A DNA stretch of 64,000 nt. Source: an uncultured Clostridia bacterium (GTDB taxonomy: Bacteria; Bacillota; Clostridia; TANB77; CAG-508). The DNA lies in NCBI GenBank assembly GCA_934122085.1, contig CAKOVS010000001.1:174653-238652 (forward strand), given 5' to 3'. The position numbers and the translations under genes were made by a program. This document shows positions 23,416-32,600 of the stretch, in pieces. A model generated the notes under the pieces. It worked only from the letters and a program-made list of their open reading frames with translations. It did no database searches and had not been told where the DNA came from. The number at the start of each line of letters is the position of its first letter. The first letter of the stretch is position 1.

Positions 23416-24777
23416 TTAATTTGCAATTTTTCCAATCAAATCATATTCTTTTACTTTTGTTATTTTTACATTTACAAAAGTATTTACTTTATTTTCAAAA
23501 TTATTGTTTTCAATATATATAATTCCATCTTCTTCTGGAACATCTTGTGATGTTCTTCCGATTAAAAATTTTCCATCAAATGAAATATCTTCTACTAGTA
23601 CTTCAACTTCTTGTCCTATTTTATTTTTCAAATTTTCATTTGATACTTTTTGTTGTATTGCCATAATTTTGTTATATCTTGATTTTTTAGTATTTCCATG
23701 TATTTGTTCAGGAAGTTTGGATGCAGGTGTTCCTTCTTCTTTTGAATACATAAAAGTTCCTAATTTATCAAATTTTGTTCTTTCTACAAATTTTTCTAAT
23801 TCTTCAAAATCCTCTTCTTTTTCACCGGGGAATCCTACTATTAAACTTGTCCTTAATACAACATTTGGTATTTCTTTTCTTATTTTATTAATTAGATTTT
23901 CTATTTGTTCTTTGTTAGTTTTTCTGTTCATTTTTTTTAGTACTGTATTTGAAATATGTTGTATTGGGATATCAAAATATTTACATATTTTATCATTATT
24001 TTTTACTACTTCTATAAGTTCATCTGTTATTCCTTCAGGATATGAATATAAAAATCTAATCCATTTTATTCCATCAATTTTTGATAACTTTTGTAAAAGT
24101 TCTGCAATTTTTGGAGTTCCATATATATCTACACCATATTTTGTTGTGTCTTGTGCTATAACAATTATTTCTTTTATTCCTTTAGATGCTAACATTTTGG
24201 CTTCTTCTAATATTTCTTCTATTTTTCTACTTATAAATTTTCCTCTAATATATGGAATAGCACAATATGTACACATATTACTACAACCTTCTCCAATTTT
24301 TAAATATGCATAATTCTTTCCAGTTGTTATAACTCTATCATAAAATTCATCAAATTTAGGCATTGGTAATTGTTTAATTTCAGATACTTTTGTTATTGAT
24401 TTTGTTGCACTCTTTTCTACTTTATTATTTTCAACTAAATCTTGGATTTTCTGCCACATTTCATTATACTCATCTATTTTTATAAATAAATCTACTTCTG
24501 GTAATGATTTTACTAAATCCTCATAATATCTTTGTACTAAACATCCCATTACAATTAAATATTTACATTTTTTCTTTTTATATTCTGCCATTTCTAAAAT
24601 AGTATTTATCGCTTCTTCTTTTGCAGATGATATAAATCCACAGGTATTTATAACTATTATATCTGCTTTGTTTGGATCATTTTCTATTTCATAATTATTT
24701 TCTTTAAAATGTCCTATTGCTATTTCAGTATCTATTAAATTTTTGCTACATCCAAGTGATATAAATCCTACTTTCAC
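23416..24777 (-). CDS. rimO: Ribosomal protein S12 methylthiotransferase RimO
   Basis: Radical-SAM enzyme that methylthiolates an Asp of ribosomal protein S12. 453 residues starting at GTG (24775-24777; AGGAAGGATG upstream). UPF0004 domain with LGCSKNLIDTE, NTCGFI and MGCLVQRYYEDL; radical-SAM motif GCSNMCTYCAIPYIRG (about 165-180, CX3CX2C); C-terminal TRAM domain (about 390-450). LGCSKNLID and AQDTTKYGVDIYG distinguish RimO from MtaB/MiaB. It overlaps no neighbour; an RNase G-like gene lies 46 bases upstream. Confidence 0.94.
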   Translation of the reverse strand: MKVGFISLGCSKNLIDTEIAIGHFKENNYEIENDPNKADIIVINTCGFISSAKEEAINTILEMAEYKKKKCKYLIVMGCLVQRYYEDLVKSLPEVDLFIKIDEYNEMWQKIQDLVENNKVEKSATKSITKVSEIKQLPMPKFDEFYDRVITTGKNYAYLKIGEGCSNMCTYCAIPYIRGKFISRKIEEILEEAKMLASKGIKEIIVIAQDTTKYGVDIYGTPKIAELLQKLSKIDGIKWIRFLYSYPEGITDELIEVVKNNDKICKYFDIPIQHISNTVLKKMNRKTNKEQIENLINKIRKEIPNVVLRTSLIVGFPGEKEEDFEELEKFVERTKFDKLGTFMYSKEEGTPASKLPEQIHGNTKKSRYNKIMAIQQKVSNENLKNKIGQEVEVLVEDISFDGKFLIGRTSQDVPEEDGIIYIENNNFENKVNTFVNVKITKVKEYDLIGKIAN

Positions 24778-24823
24778 TTTTTACATCCTTCCTATTTTAT
24801 ATTTATGATTATTATATAATTTT

Positions 24824-25996
24824 TTAACTATTATGTGCACAAATATGTTTTCTTGTTAATTCCATTAGATTTAATTTTGTGAATCCTTCTACTTGTGTTT
24901 TTGCTCTATCTTGTTTTAATGTTTCTTTTAATAATTTTTCTATTTTTTCTTTATTTTCAGCATCTTTCATATCTATATAATCTATTATTATTATTCCACC
25001 AATATCTCTTAATCTTAATTGTTTCGCTATTTCTATTGTTGCTTCATAATTTACTCTATAAACAGTCTCTTCTAATGATGTTTTTCCTGTATATTTTCCT
25101 GAATTTACATCTATTGCGACTAATGCTTCTGTTGGATCTATTGTTATAAATCCTCCACAATTTAACCATATTTTGCGTTGTTTTGCTTTTTCAATCTGAC
25201 TTTTTAATTCATATTTTTCTAACAAATTAGTATTTTCTTCTACTTTTAATTTTATTTTTGAATCTGTTATAAGTTTTATTTTATCTATAGTTTTTTTATC
25301 ATTTGATATTATTGAATCTATTTTTTCATCTGGTAAATCTAATATAATTTTTTCTACTATATTGGGACTTCTAAATAATAATTGTGGTTCATCTTTACAT
25401 TGTTGAAATTTTTCATATATTTCATTCCATTTTTCATTTAATTGTTTTATATCATTTTTAATGATTTTTTCATCTTTTTTCTCAGCACTAGTTCTTACTA
25501 TTGCTCCCATACCATTGGGAAGATTACTTTTTACAAGTCTTATTAATCTTTCTTTTTCAATTTCATCAGTTATTTTTTGTGATATTGTTACAATTGATGT
25601 TTGTGGTAATAATATTATATATCTGCCAGTAAGTTTTATATGTGTTGACGTTCTTGCACCTTTTTTGTCATTACTATCTTTTTGAACTTGTACAAGTAAT
25701 TTTTGCTTTGATTTTACAATTTCTTTTATTTTTGGTTCAGCTTTTTTCTCGATTTTTTCATCAACTTTTGGCATTATATCTCTAACGTGTATAAAACTGT
25801 TTTTTTCAGTTCCTATATCTATAAATGCTGCTTGCATTCCTGGAATTATATCTTTTATTATACCAACATATATATTTCCTTCATTTCTTTCATGTTTATT
25901 TTCTTTATTTTCTTCATATATTTCTATCAATTTTCCATTTTCTACAACAGCTATTGTTTTTATATCTTCTTTTTTGTCAATAATTATTTCTATCAT
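24824..25996 (-). CDS. RNase G/E family endoribonuclease, short form
   Basis: 390 residues. An S1-type RNA-binding domain (about 35-120: GNIYVGIIKDIIPGMQAAFIDIG) is inserted in the N-terminal fold, followed by the 5'-sensor and RNase H-like regions and the metal-binding catalytic motifs ALVAIDVNSGKY (about 291-302) and GGIIIIDYIDM (about 335-345). The protein ends at LNLMELTRKHICAHNS, where longer members continue into the Zn-link CPxC and small domain, so dimerisation by zinc is probably absent. Position upstream of rimO and before the rplU-rpmA cluster is reminiscent of Firmicutes rng. Role: RNA maturation/decay. Confidence 0.85.
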   Translation of the reverse strand: MIEIIIDKKEDIKTIAVVENGKLIEIYEENKENKHERNEGNIYVGIIKDIIPGMQAAFIDIGTEKNSFIHVRDIMPKVDEKIEKKAEPKIKEIVKSKQKLLVQVQKDSNDKKGARTSTHIKLTGRYIILLPQTSIVTISQKITDEIEKERLIRLVKSNLPNGMGAIVRTSAEKKDEKIIKNDIKQLNEKWNEIYEKFQQCKDEPQLLFRSPNIVEKIILDLPDEKIDSIISNDKKTIDKIKLITDSKIKLKVEENTNLLEKYELKSQIEKAKQRKIWLNCGGFITIDPTEALVAIDVNSGKYTGKTSLEETVYRVNYEATIEIAKQLRLRDIGGIIIIDYIDMKDAENKEKIEKLLKETLKQDRAKTQVEGFTKLNLMELTRKHICAHNS

Positions 25997-26024
25997 TTTG
26001 TTTTTCTCCTCGTCATTCCTGTAA

Positions 26025-26582
26025 TTAATTGTATTTGTTCATTGCAGAGTCAACACCATTTTTTAATATTTCATCTACTGCTTTTTGAGCTTTTTCTGTT
26101 CCCTCTTCTAATTTTTTTAATTCTACTTCTGGTATTGCTCCTATTACATAGTTTATTTCATCACCTTTATGCATTGGTCTTCCAATTCCAACTCTTATTC
26201 TTGTAAAATCTTCTGTTCCAATCATTTGAATAATGCTTTTTATTCCATTATGACCACCAGAACTTCCTTTTTTTCTTATTTTTATTTTTCCTGGATCTAT
26301 ATCCATATCATCATATATTACTAATATTTTTTCTTTTTCTATTTTATAAAAATCTACTACTTCTTTAACACTATTTCCACTTAAATTCATATATGTTTGT
26401 GGTTTTAATAATATTACCTTTTCTTTTTCTATTATTCCGCTTCCATACAATGCTTGAAATTTTTTTTGTTTTACATCAATATTGTATTGTTGTGAAAGTT
26501 TATTTATTGTGTTAAATCCCATATTATGTCTTGTTTTACTATATTCTTCTTCTGGATTTCCTAATCCTACAATTAAATACAT
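26025..26582 (-). CDS. pth: Peptidyl-tRNA hydrolase
   Basis: Recycles peptidyl-tRNA dropped by ribosomes. 185 residues with the N-terminal GLGNPEEEYSKTRHNMGF (catalytic His near 20), LKPQTYMNLSG (about 59-69), DDMDIDPGKIKIRKKGSSGGHNGIKSI (about 90-116) and TRIRVGIGRP. Normal length. Good site AAGAGGAAAAT. RNase G-like gene follows after 28 bases. Confidence 0.97.
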   Translation of the reverse strand: MYLIVGLGNPEEEYSKTRHNMGFNTINKLSQQYNIDVKQKKFQALYGSGIIEKEKVILLKPQTYMNLSGNSVKEVVDFYKIEKEKILVIYDDMDIDPGKIKIRKKGSSGGHNGIKSIIQMIGTEDFTRIRVGIGRPMHKGDEINYVIGAIPEVELKKLEEGTEKAQKAVDEILKNGVDSAMNKYN

Positions 26583-26658
26583 ATTTTCCTCTTTTCCTTA
26601 CGTAGTCTATTTTACTATTTTTTTGCATTTTTTTCAAGTATTTCTGAAGAACAAATAG

Positions 26659-26692
26659 AAAAAAAGGGGACATCTGCCACCTTTTTCTTATT
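26659..26692 (-). terminator. Terminator overlapping the end of polA
   Basis: Minus strand AAAAAGGTGG / CCCCTTTTTTT with one mismatch and a short loop, spanning the polA stop codon at 26688. Confidence 0.6.
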
Positions 26693-29378
26693 TGCAATCA
26701 TACCAATTCGTAGCTTCTGAAACTTCTGCTATAAGTGGTACTCTTAATTTTATTGCATTTTCCATTTTTTCCTTTAAAATGTCTTTTACTTCATCAACTT
26801 CTCCTAATGCTGTTTCTATCATCATTTCATCATGTACTTGTAATACTATTTTAGATTTCATATTTCTTGATTTTAATTCTTTCATAACATTAATCATTGC
26901 TATTTTCATTATATCTGCTGCTGTTCCTTGAATTGGAGTATTCATTGCTACTCTTTGTCCAAATTGTCTTACCATATAATTATTTGATTTCAATTCTGGT
27001 ATATATCTTCTTCTTTTAAATTCTGTTTCAACATATCCTTTTTCCTTTGCACTTTCCACAATATCTTCCATAAATTTCTTTATTCCAGAATACATTTCTA
27101 AATATTGATCTATATATTGTTTTGCTTTTTTTCTTGATATATGTAATTGTTCTCCTAATCCAAAATCACTTATTCCATAGACAATTCCAAAGTTTACAGC
27201 CTTTGCATTACTTCTTTGTTCTTTTGTTACTTCATCTATTGGCGTATTAAATACCTTTGAGGCTGCTTGTCTATGTATGTCTTCTCCATTTATGAATGCT
27301 TGTACCATATGTTCATCATTTGAAATATGTGCTAATACTCTTAATTCAATTTGTGAATAATCTGCATCTATATAAATATAATTTTCTGCTGGTTTGAATA
27401 CTTTTCTTAATTGTTTTCCTAATTCAAATCTTGTTGGAATATTTTGAAGATTTGGTTCTGTTGAACTTATTCTTCCTGTTGCTGTTATTGTTTGATGGAA
27501 AAATGAATGTATTCTTTTTGTTTTGGGGTTTATATATGGTTTCATTCCTTCTACATATGTTGAGTTTAATTTCATTAATTGTCTATATTCTAATATTTTT
27601 TCTATTACCGGATGTTCTTCTACTAATTTTTCTAATACATCTACATCTGTTGAATATCCACTCTTAGTCTTTTTTACTACTGGTAATTTTAATTTTTCAA
27701 ATAACATTTCTCCAAGCTGTTTTGTTGAATTTATATTAAACTCTTCACCACATAATTCATATATTTCTTTTGTTAATATTTCTAATCTTTCTTTCAATTG
27801 ATCACCATACTTATTTAATTCATCAATATCTAAATACATACCATTCCATTGCATTTCAGCTAATACTTCTACTGTTGGCATATCTATATTTTTAAATAGT
27901 TCTAAGCAATCTGTTTCTTTTAGCTTATTTATTGTAACTTCTGATAATTCAAATATTTCTTTTGCATATATTCCTGCTTTTATTTTTGAAGTATTATCTG
28001 TGTTTTCATCACTTATATTTTCAAATAATGATGTTTGTTTATTGTTTTCTTGTATTCCTTGTGCTTCTAGTAATTCATCATTATTTATTTCTAAATAATC
28101 TCTAACAATTATATCTATTTCATATTTGCTTGTTGGTTCTAATATATATGCTGCAATTTTTGCATCATATACTATGTTTTTCATTGTTATTCCAATTTGT
28201 TTTAATAAAATATAGTCTTGAGCTAAATTATATCCATATTTTTCTATTTTTTCATCTTCAAAAACTTTTTTTAATTTTTCTTCAAAGTCTTGTGTTCTTT
28301 GCATATAATATATATTTTTTTCATTATATATTGCAATTCCTATTATATCTTTTTTTATAATATTTTCTTCATTTGAATTGTCTTGCAAATCCAAATAATA
28401 ATATAATCTTCCATCTAAATTTGGTATTTCTGTTATATCTTTAACTTCTATTTTTATATTTTCTTTTTCTGGTTGTTCAACTATTCCAGCAGTTCTTAGT
28501 CCAAATCTATCAATATATCTTTGAAAACGTAGTTCTTCAAAAATTTCTAATACTTTTGCTTTATCCCATTCTTCTACTTTTAAATTTTCTAATGTATCTT
28601 CTAATGGTACATTTGTATCTATTTCTCCAAGTATTCTTGAAAGTTCTGCCATATCTTTATTTGCAACAATATTTTCTTTTTGTTTTCCTTTTAAATCATC
28701 TTCACCTTTTTCTATTTTTTCATATAATTCTTTTACAGAATGATATTTTTGAATTAATGATATTGCTGTTTTTGGTCCTATTCCTGGAACGCCTGGAATA
28801 TTGTCAGATGTATCTCCTTGCAATGCTTTTACTTCTATTAATTGTACAGGTTCTAGTCCATATTCTTCAAGAACTTTTTTTCTATTATAATTTTCTGTTT
28901 CTGTTTTTCCTGCTTTTGTTCTTGGAATTCTTATTGTTATATTATCACTTGCTAATTGAAATGTATCTCTATCTCCTGAAAGTATTGTAACTTCTAGTCC
29001 TTGCTTTTCTCCATATTTTGCAAGTGTACCTAAAATATCATCACCTTCATATCCTTCTTTTTCAATAATATCTATATTCATTGCTCTTAAAACATCTTTT
29101 ATTACTGGCATTTGTTCTGCTAGTTCATCTGGCATTCCATGTCTATTTGCTTTATATCCTTCAAATAGTTCTTTTCTTTTTAATTTTCCTTTTAAGTCAA
29201 ATGCAACAGCTATATATTCTGGTTTTATATCATCTATTATATTAAACAATATTGCTAAAAATCCATATACTGCATTTGTGTATTTCCCATCTTTTGTTGT
29301 TAACATTTTGCTTCCCATTATTCCATAAAATGCTCTATTCATTATGCTATTTCCGTCTATTAATACTAATTTCTCCAT
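26688..29378 (-). CDS. polA: DNA polymerase I
   Basis: Replication/repair polymerase, 896 residues from ATG 29376-29378 (EKLVLIDGNSIMNRAFYG); the ATG six bases upstream lies too close to AGAGGAA. The 5' nuclease domain (1 to about 290) has intact acidic motifs (EGYEGDDILGTLA, GDTSDNIPGVPGIGPKTA). The middle 3'-5' exonuclease domain (about 320-490) is inactive: the DxE motif is replaced by YYLDLQ, so no proofreading is expected, as in other Firmicutes. The polymerase domain has motif A DYSQIELRVLAHIS, motif B RSNAKAVNFGIVYG and motif C VHDEM. Confidence 0.97.
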   Translation of the reverse strand: MEKLVLIDGNSIMNRAFYGIMGSKMLTTKDGKYTNAVYGFLAILFNIIDDIKPEYIAVAFDLKGKLKRKELFEGYKANRHGMPDELAEQMPVIKDVLRAMNIDIIEKEGYEGDDILGTLAKYGEKQGLEVTILSGDRDTFQLASDNITIRIPRTKAGKTETENYNRKKVLEEYGLEPVQLIEVKALQGDTSDNIPGVPGIGPKTAISLIQKYHSVKELYEKIEKGEDDLKGKQKENIVANKDMAELSRILGEIDTNVPLEDTLENLKVEEWDKAKVLEIFEELRFQRYIDRFGLRTAGIVEQPEKENIKIEVKDITEIPNLDGRLYYYLDLQDNSNEENIIKKDIIGIAIYNEKNIYYMQRTQDFEEKLKKVFEDEKIEKYGYNLAQDYILLKQIGITMKNIVYDAKIAAYILEPTSKYEIDIIVRDYLEINNDELLEAQGIQENNKQTSLFENISDENTDNTSKIKAGIYAKEIFELSEVTINKLKETDCLELFKNIDMPTVEVLAEMQWNGMYLDIDELNKYGDQLKERLEILTKEIYELCGEEFNINSTKQLGEMLFEKLKLPVVKKTKSGYSTDVDVLEKLVEEHPVIEKILEYRQLMKLNSTYVEGMKPYINPKTKRIHSFFHQTITATGRISSTEPNLQNIPTRFELGKQLRKVFKPAENYIYIDADYSQIELRVLAHISNDEHMVQAFINGEDIHRQAASKVFNTPIDEVTKEQRSNAKAVNFGIVYGISDFGLGEQLHISRKKAKQYIDQYLEMYSGIKKFMEDIVESAKEKGYVETEFKRRRYIPELKSNNYMVRQFGQRVAMNTPIQGTAADIMKIAMINVMKELKSRNMKSKIVLQVHDEMMIETALGEVDEVKDILKEKMENAIKLRVPLIAEVSEATNWYDCK

Positions 29379-29446
29379 TGACATTTCCTCTATTCTGTTT
29401 GATGTTTTTCTTGAACAACTATATCATATTAAATATTATTTATCAA

Positions 29447-29484
29447 TAAAAAAGAAACATGAAATTTAATTTTCATGCTTCTTT
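29447..29484 (-). terminator. Terminator after rpmA
   Basis: Minus strand AAGAAGCATGAAAATT pairs with AATTTCATGTTTCTT, followed by T6; 10 bases beyond the rpmA stop. Confidence 0.85.
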
Positions 29485-29493
29485 ATGTAAAAA

Positions 29494-29769
29494 TTATTCA
29501 TTTACTGTTGTTTCTTCAACAGGGTAAACACTAACTTGTTTTTTGTCTTTACCTTTTCTTTCAAATTTTACTGTTCCATCAACTAATGCAAATAGTGTAT
29601 CATCACTACCTTTTCCAACATTAACTCCTGGATGTACTTTTGTTCCTCTTTGTCTTATTAGGATATTTCCTGCTAAAACAAATTGACCATCAGCTCTCTT
29701 GACACCAAGTCTCTTAGATTCACTATCTCTACCGTTCTTGATACTACCTTGACCTTTTTTATGTGCCAT
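29494..29769 (-). CDS. rpmA: 50S ribosomal protein L27
   Basis: 91 residues from ATG 29767-29769 (MAHKKGQGSIKNGRDSESKRLGVKR cut short here), with GAAAGGAGTG upstream; an in-frame upstream codon adds only three residues. Unlike most Firmicutes L27, there is no N-terminal extension with the Prp cleavage motif, and no prp (ysxB) gene lies between rplU and rpmA. The functional N-terminal AHKKG that reaches the peptidyl-transferase centre is therefore made directly after Met removal. Confidence 0.96.
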   Translation of the reverse strand: MAHKKGQGSIKNGRDSESKRLGVKRADGQFVLAGNILIRQRGTKVHPGVNVGKGSDDTLFALVDGTVKFERKGKDKKQVSVYPVEETTVNE

Positions 29770-29872
29770 GATTTTCACTCCTTTCAGCTTTTAATCTAAT
29801 CTGATTTCTCTTCCAGATTGCCTTATATGAATTTCTTCATTATATTACTATTATTAAAATCACTATTTATAA

Positions 29873-30235
29873 CTAAGCTTCAACTTTTTCTGTTTTTTCA
29901 GCTTTTGCTGCTGTTTTCTTTGCAGCTGTTTTTATTCCTGTAATTTCAACTTTAGTGTATGGTTGTCTATGTCCTTGTTTTGTTCTTTCATTTTTCTTAG
30001 CTTTCATTTTGAAAACTATGATTTTTTTAGCTTTTCCGTGTGCTACAACTTTTCCTTCAACCTTTACACCTTTAACATAAGGATTTCCAACTTGTACTTT
30101 TCCATCATCAGATACTAATATTACTTTATCAAAAGTAACTTTTTTTCCTTCTGCTGTATCTAATTTTTCGAAGAATACTACATCTCCTTCTGCTACTTTG
30201 TATTGTTTTCCACAACTTTCAATTACTGCGTACAT
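29873..30235 (-). CDS. rplU: 50S ribosomal protein L21
   Basis: 120 residues: YAVIESCGKQYKVAEGDVVFFEKL and the L21 signature (KAKKNERTKQGHRQPYTKVEI) are present, with an Ala/Lys-rich C-terminal tail of about 17 residues. Ribosome site GGGAGGTGCATTTTAA, nearly identical to that of rpsT. First gene of the rplU-rpmA unit; strong promoter and structured leader upstream. Confidence 0.97.
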   Translation of the reverse strand: MYAVIESCGKQYKVAEGDVVFFEKLDTAEGKKVTFDKVILVSDDGKVQVGNPYVKGVKVEGKVVAHGKAKKIIVFKMKAKKNERTKQGHRQPYTKVEITGIKTAAKKTAAKAEKTEKVEA

Positions 30236-30267
30236 TTAAAATGCACCTCCCTTATTTGTATACTCGC

Positions 30268-30329
30268 TAATCCTTAAAAAAGGTAGTTATTTATTTCATA
30301 ACATTTGCTTACCTTGACTAAGCGGATTA
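30268..30329 (-). promoter_or_regulatory. Structured leader of rplU (candidate L21 leader)
   Basis: Minus strand TAATCC (30324-30329) pairs with GGATTA (30268-30273). Directly inside it GCTTA (30319-30323) and TAAGC (30307-30311) form a second hairpin with loop GTCAAGG. It lies between the promoter and the rplU ribosome site, the position of the L21 leader known in Firmicutes. I cannot confirm it matches that family. Confidence 0.45.
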
Positions 30330-30338
30330 CAGTTAAAT

Positions 30339-30367
30339 ATTTTAACATATACATCCAGTTTTGTCAA
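30339..30367 (-). promoter_or_regulatory. Strong promoter of rplU-rpmA
   Basis: Minus strand TTGACA (30362-30367), 17-base spacer, TAAAAT (30339-30344). Confidence 0.8.
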
Positions 30368-30384
30368 TTGTTTTCAACATTTTT

Positions 30385-31410
30385 TTATTTTTCTTCTTGA
30401 TTTTCTATTTTCTCACTATTCATATGACTAATTATTGTAATAATTCCACTTACTAATACAAGTAAATAGAAGTTAATCCCTCTATTTAATAATACTGCAC
30501 TACTCATTATATTTTCTGGATAAATATTTCTAAATATTTCTGTAAATGCTCCTTCTGTTACTCCAACTGCCCCAGGTGATGGTATACCAGATACTGTTGC
30601 ATATAATACTGCTTGTAATGATGTTAATCTTAAAATATTATATTGTGAAAATCCTAGTGCTCTGTATGTCCAATATGTTACACTATAATATGTTAAAAAT
30701 TGTATTAATGTTGTTCCTAAAATTTTTAACATTAATAATCTATTATGTTTTACATATTTGGCCCCTTCTTGATATTTAGTAAGTTCCACTTCAAATTTTT
30801 CTTTTTTACTTTCTATATTTTTTACTCTAAATAATTTTAAAACTTTTATAGCAAAATCAATTAACCATTTTGATAATCTTTTTGAAAACACTCCTATTAA
30901 TAATAAAATTAATGCACTTGAATTTAATGCAATTCCAACTATAAAAAATATTATTAATAATTTATTCATATATTGATGATTAAAAATTAAACTTACTAGT
31001 GCAATGCCTATAGTACAAATCTGCATACTAGTTAAATTTAATAATAATGCAAGTGTTGAATTTGACACTGCTATTCCATCTTTATACATATAATATATTT
31101 GCATTGGTTGTCCACCACTTGCTGCTGGTGTTACAGCACTAAAGAAAAATCCTATTAAAGCATATTTTATATCATGCAAAAATGTTGTTTTTTCATTTAA
31201 GTTTTTTAATGTTCTTCTTATATTAACAGCTTCTAATATAATATAAATAACCATACATAATATACCTATAAGAACAAATTCAATTTTTGCTGAAGATATT
31301 ATTTTCAATATTTCCATTGGATTCTGATCCTTTAATAATATATAAAATGTTAAAGCTATTAAAACTATAAATATTAATGCATTTCTAACTACTTTACCGT
31401 TCTTTTTCAT
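30385..31410 (-). CDS. LPG synthase/flippase-like transmembrane protein (UPF0104, YbhN family)
   Basis: 341 residues, about eight or nine membrane helices (about 10-28, 40-58, 80-100, 120-145, 150-175, 225-245, 280-320). Family hallmarks include FFSAVTPAASGGQPMQIYYMY (about 91-111) and the C-terminal SGIPSPGAVGVTEGAF (about 273-288). Members include the flippase domain of MprF, but there is no C-terminal aminoacyl-transferase domain here, so no lysyl-PG synthesis is claimed. Lipid or lipid-linked sugar transport is likely. Confidence 0.8.
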   Translation of the reverse strand: MKKNGKVVRNALIFIVLIALTFYILLKDQNPMEILKIISSAKIEFVLIGILCMVIYIILEAVNIRRTLKNLNEKTTFLHDIKYALIGFFFSAVTPAASGGQPMQIYYMYKDGIAVSNSTLALLLNLTSMQICTIGIALVSLIFNHQYMNKLLIIFFIVGIALNSSALILLLIGVFSKRLSKWLIDFAIKVLKLFRVKNIESKKEKFEVELTKYQEGAKYVKHNRLLMLKILGTTLIQFLTYYSVTYWTYRALGFSQYNILRLTSLQAVLYATVSGIPSPGAVGVTEGAFTEIFRNIYPENIMSSAVLLNRGINFYLLVLVSGIITIISHMNSEKIENQEEK

Positions 31411-31506
31411 CTTTAATTTCTTCTTTCTTAATTTTCTTTATAGATATTATCATAAATGAATTTTTTAATCAATATTTATGTATTTTTTTAATAAAATGTT
31501 AATTTC

Positions 31507-32439
31507 TTATATTTTTTCCAAGTATTTTTCTTTCATTTTTCTTGATGAATGTACATATCTATTTAATGTTATATCAACTGTTGCATGTCCTAATATTTCA
31601 CTCAATGATTTTATATCCATTCCAACCTCTATACAATTGGTTGCAAAAGTGTGTCTTAAAACATGAAAATTATATTCTTTTACTTTACTGCTTTTTAACA
31701 TGTTTTTATAATAATTTTGATAAACTCTTGGCTCTATATAAATTCCATCTGCTCCTGTCAAAAAAAAGTCTTTTTCTGAAAAGCCTTTTTTTATTTTATT
31801 TAATTCTTCATAAATCTTAGAATTTAATGGTATACATCTTATAGAATTTTCTGTTTTAGGCTTATCTATAATTATTTTAGTTTTCTTATTTTCAGTATCA
31901 TATACTCTTTGTAATGTTTTCTTTACATATATATTTTTTTCTTTTAAGTCAATATTTTCCCATTTTAAAGCACAAATTTCTCCTATTCTTAAACCTGTAT
32001 TTAAGCTTAATAAGATTCCAAGTGATTTCAAAGTATTTTCTTTTAAACAATACTTTTCTAATCTGATTCTTTCTTTTGAGGATAATATTTTTATTTCTTT
32101 CTTTTCTAATTTGGGGATATTCATTCTTTTATATTTTAATTTATAATCATTTTCTTCTTCATAATATTTTAAAATTGCTTTTAATACACAAATTATGTCT
32201 CTTATTGTTTTTGATGCTAACTTTTTTGTTAATTCTTGTATATACTGATTATAATCTTTTATTTTTTCTATATTTTGTTCTCCAAATTCTTTATTTAGAT
32301 ATTTTTCTATTATAAATTTATAATTGTAATATGTTGAGTTTTTGATTGAATTTTTTTTATATTCTAGCCATTCTTTTGTTACATTTCTAAATTTATTTTT
32401 TCCTTCTATACTTCTTTTGATTCTTCTTATTATTTGCAT
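31507..32439 (-). CDS. Tyrosine recombinase / phage-type integrase
   Basis: 310 residues. SAM-like N-terminal core-binding domain (about 15-100: TKEWLEYKKNSIKNSTYYNY) and catalytic domain (about 115-300) with all residues visible: R151 (NTGLRIGEICALKW), K195-region beta hairpin, H259 and R262 (HVLRHTFATN), H285 (ILGHATVDIT) and nucleophile Y295 (NRYVHSS). The length and N-terminal domain fit a Tn916/phage-type integrase rather than XerC/D. No excisionase, relaxase or phage genes lie next to it, and I could not identify att sites, so it could be a stranded remnant or a local inversion/integration enzyme. Good ribosome site AAAGGAGAAAC. Confidence 0.9.
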   Translation of the reverse strand: MQIIRRIKRSIEGKNKFRNVTKEWLEYKKNSIKNSTYYNYKFIIEKYLNKEFGEQNIEKIKDYNQYIQELTKKLASKTIRDIICVLKAILKYYEEENDYKLKYKRMNIPKLEKKEIKILSSKERIRLEKYCLKENTLKSLGILLSLNTGLRIGEICALKWENIDLKEKNIYVKKTLQRVYDTENKKTKIIIDKPKTENSIRCIPLNSKIYEELNKIKKGFSEKDFFLTGADGIYIEPRVYQNYYKNMLKSSKVKEYNFHVLRHTFATNCIEVGMDIKSLSEILGHATVDITLNRYVHSSRKMKEKYLEKI

Positions 32440-32530
32440 TTCTTTTGTTTCTCCTTTTTATTTATATTATAATATTAAAGGAGTTTATAGAAAGCTATTT
32501 GAGTATATTTTATTTTATCTTCTAGATTTT

Positions 32531-32565
32531 TATATACTAGGGAAGTATAACTTTCCTAGTATATA
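32531..32565. repeat. Dispersed hairpin repeat, copy 2
   Basis: Left arm TATATACTAGGGAAGT, loop ATA, right arm ACTTTCCTAGTATATA; one G-T mismatch. It lies between pseudopilin C and the integrase gene, next to a terminator. Compare 14595-14642 and 39006-39040. Confidence 0.7.
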
Positions 32566-32596
32566 AAAAAACTGACAAGTTTTTCACCTGTCAATT
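32566..32596 (-). terminator. Terminator after pseudopilin C
   Basis: Minus strand TTGACAGG / CTTGTCAGTTTTTTT with a short loop, about 5 bases beyond the stop at 32601. Confidence 0.75.
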
Positions 32597-32600
32597 TTCT

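Noticed and set aside
30385..31410. Lysylphosphatidylglycerol synthase (MprF)
   Set aside because: Only the transmembrane family domain is present; the cytosolic aminoacyl-transferase domain is missing, so synthesis of lysyl-PG is not supported.
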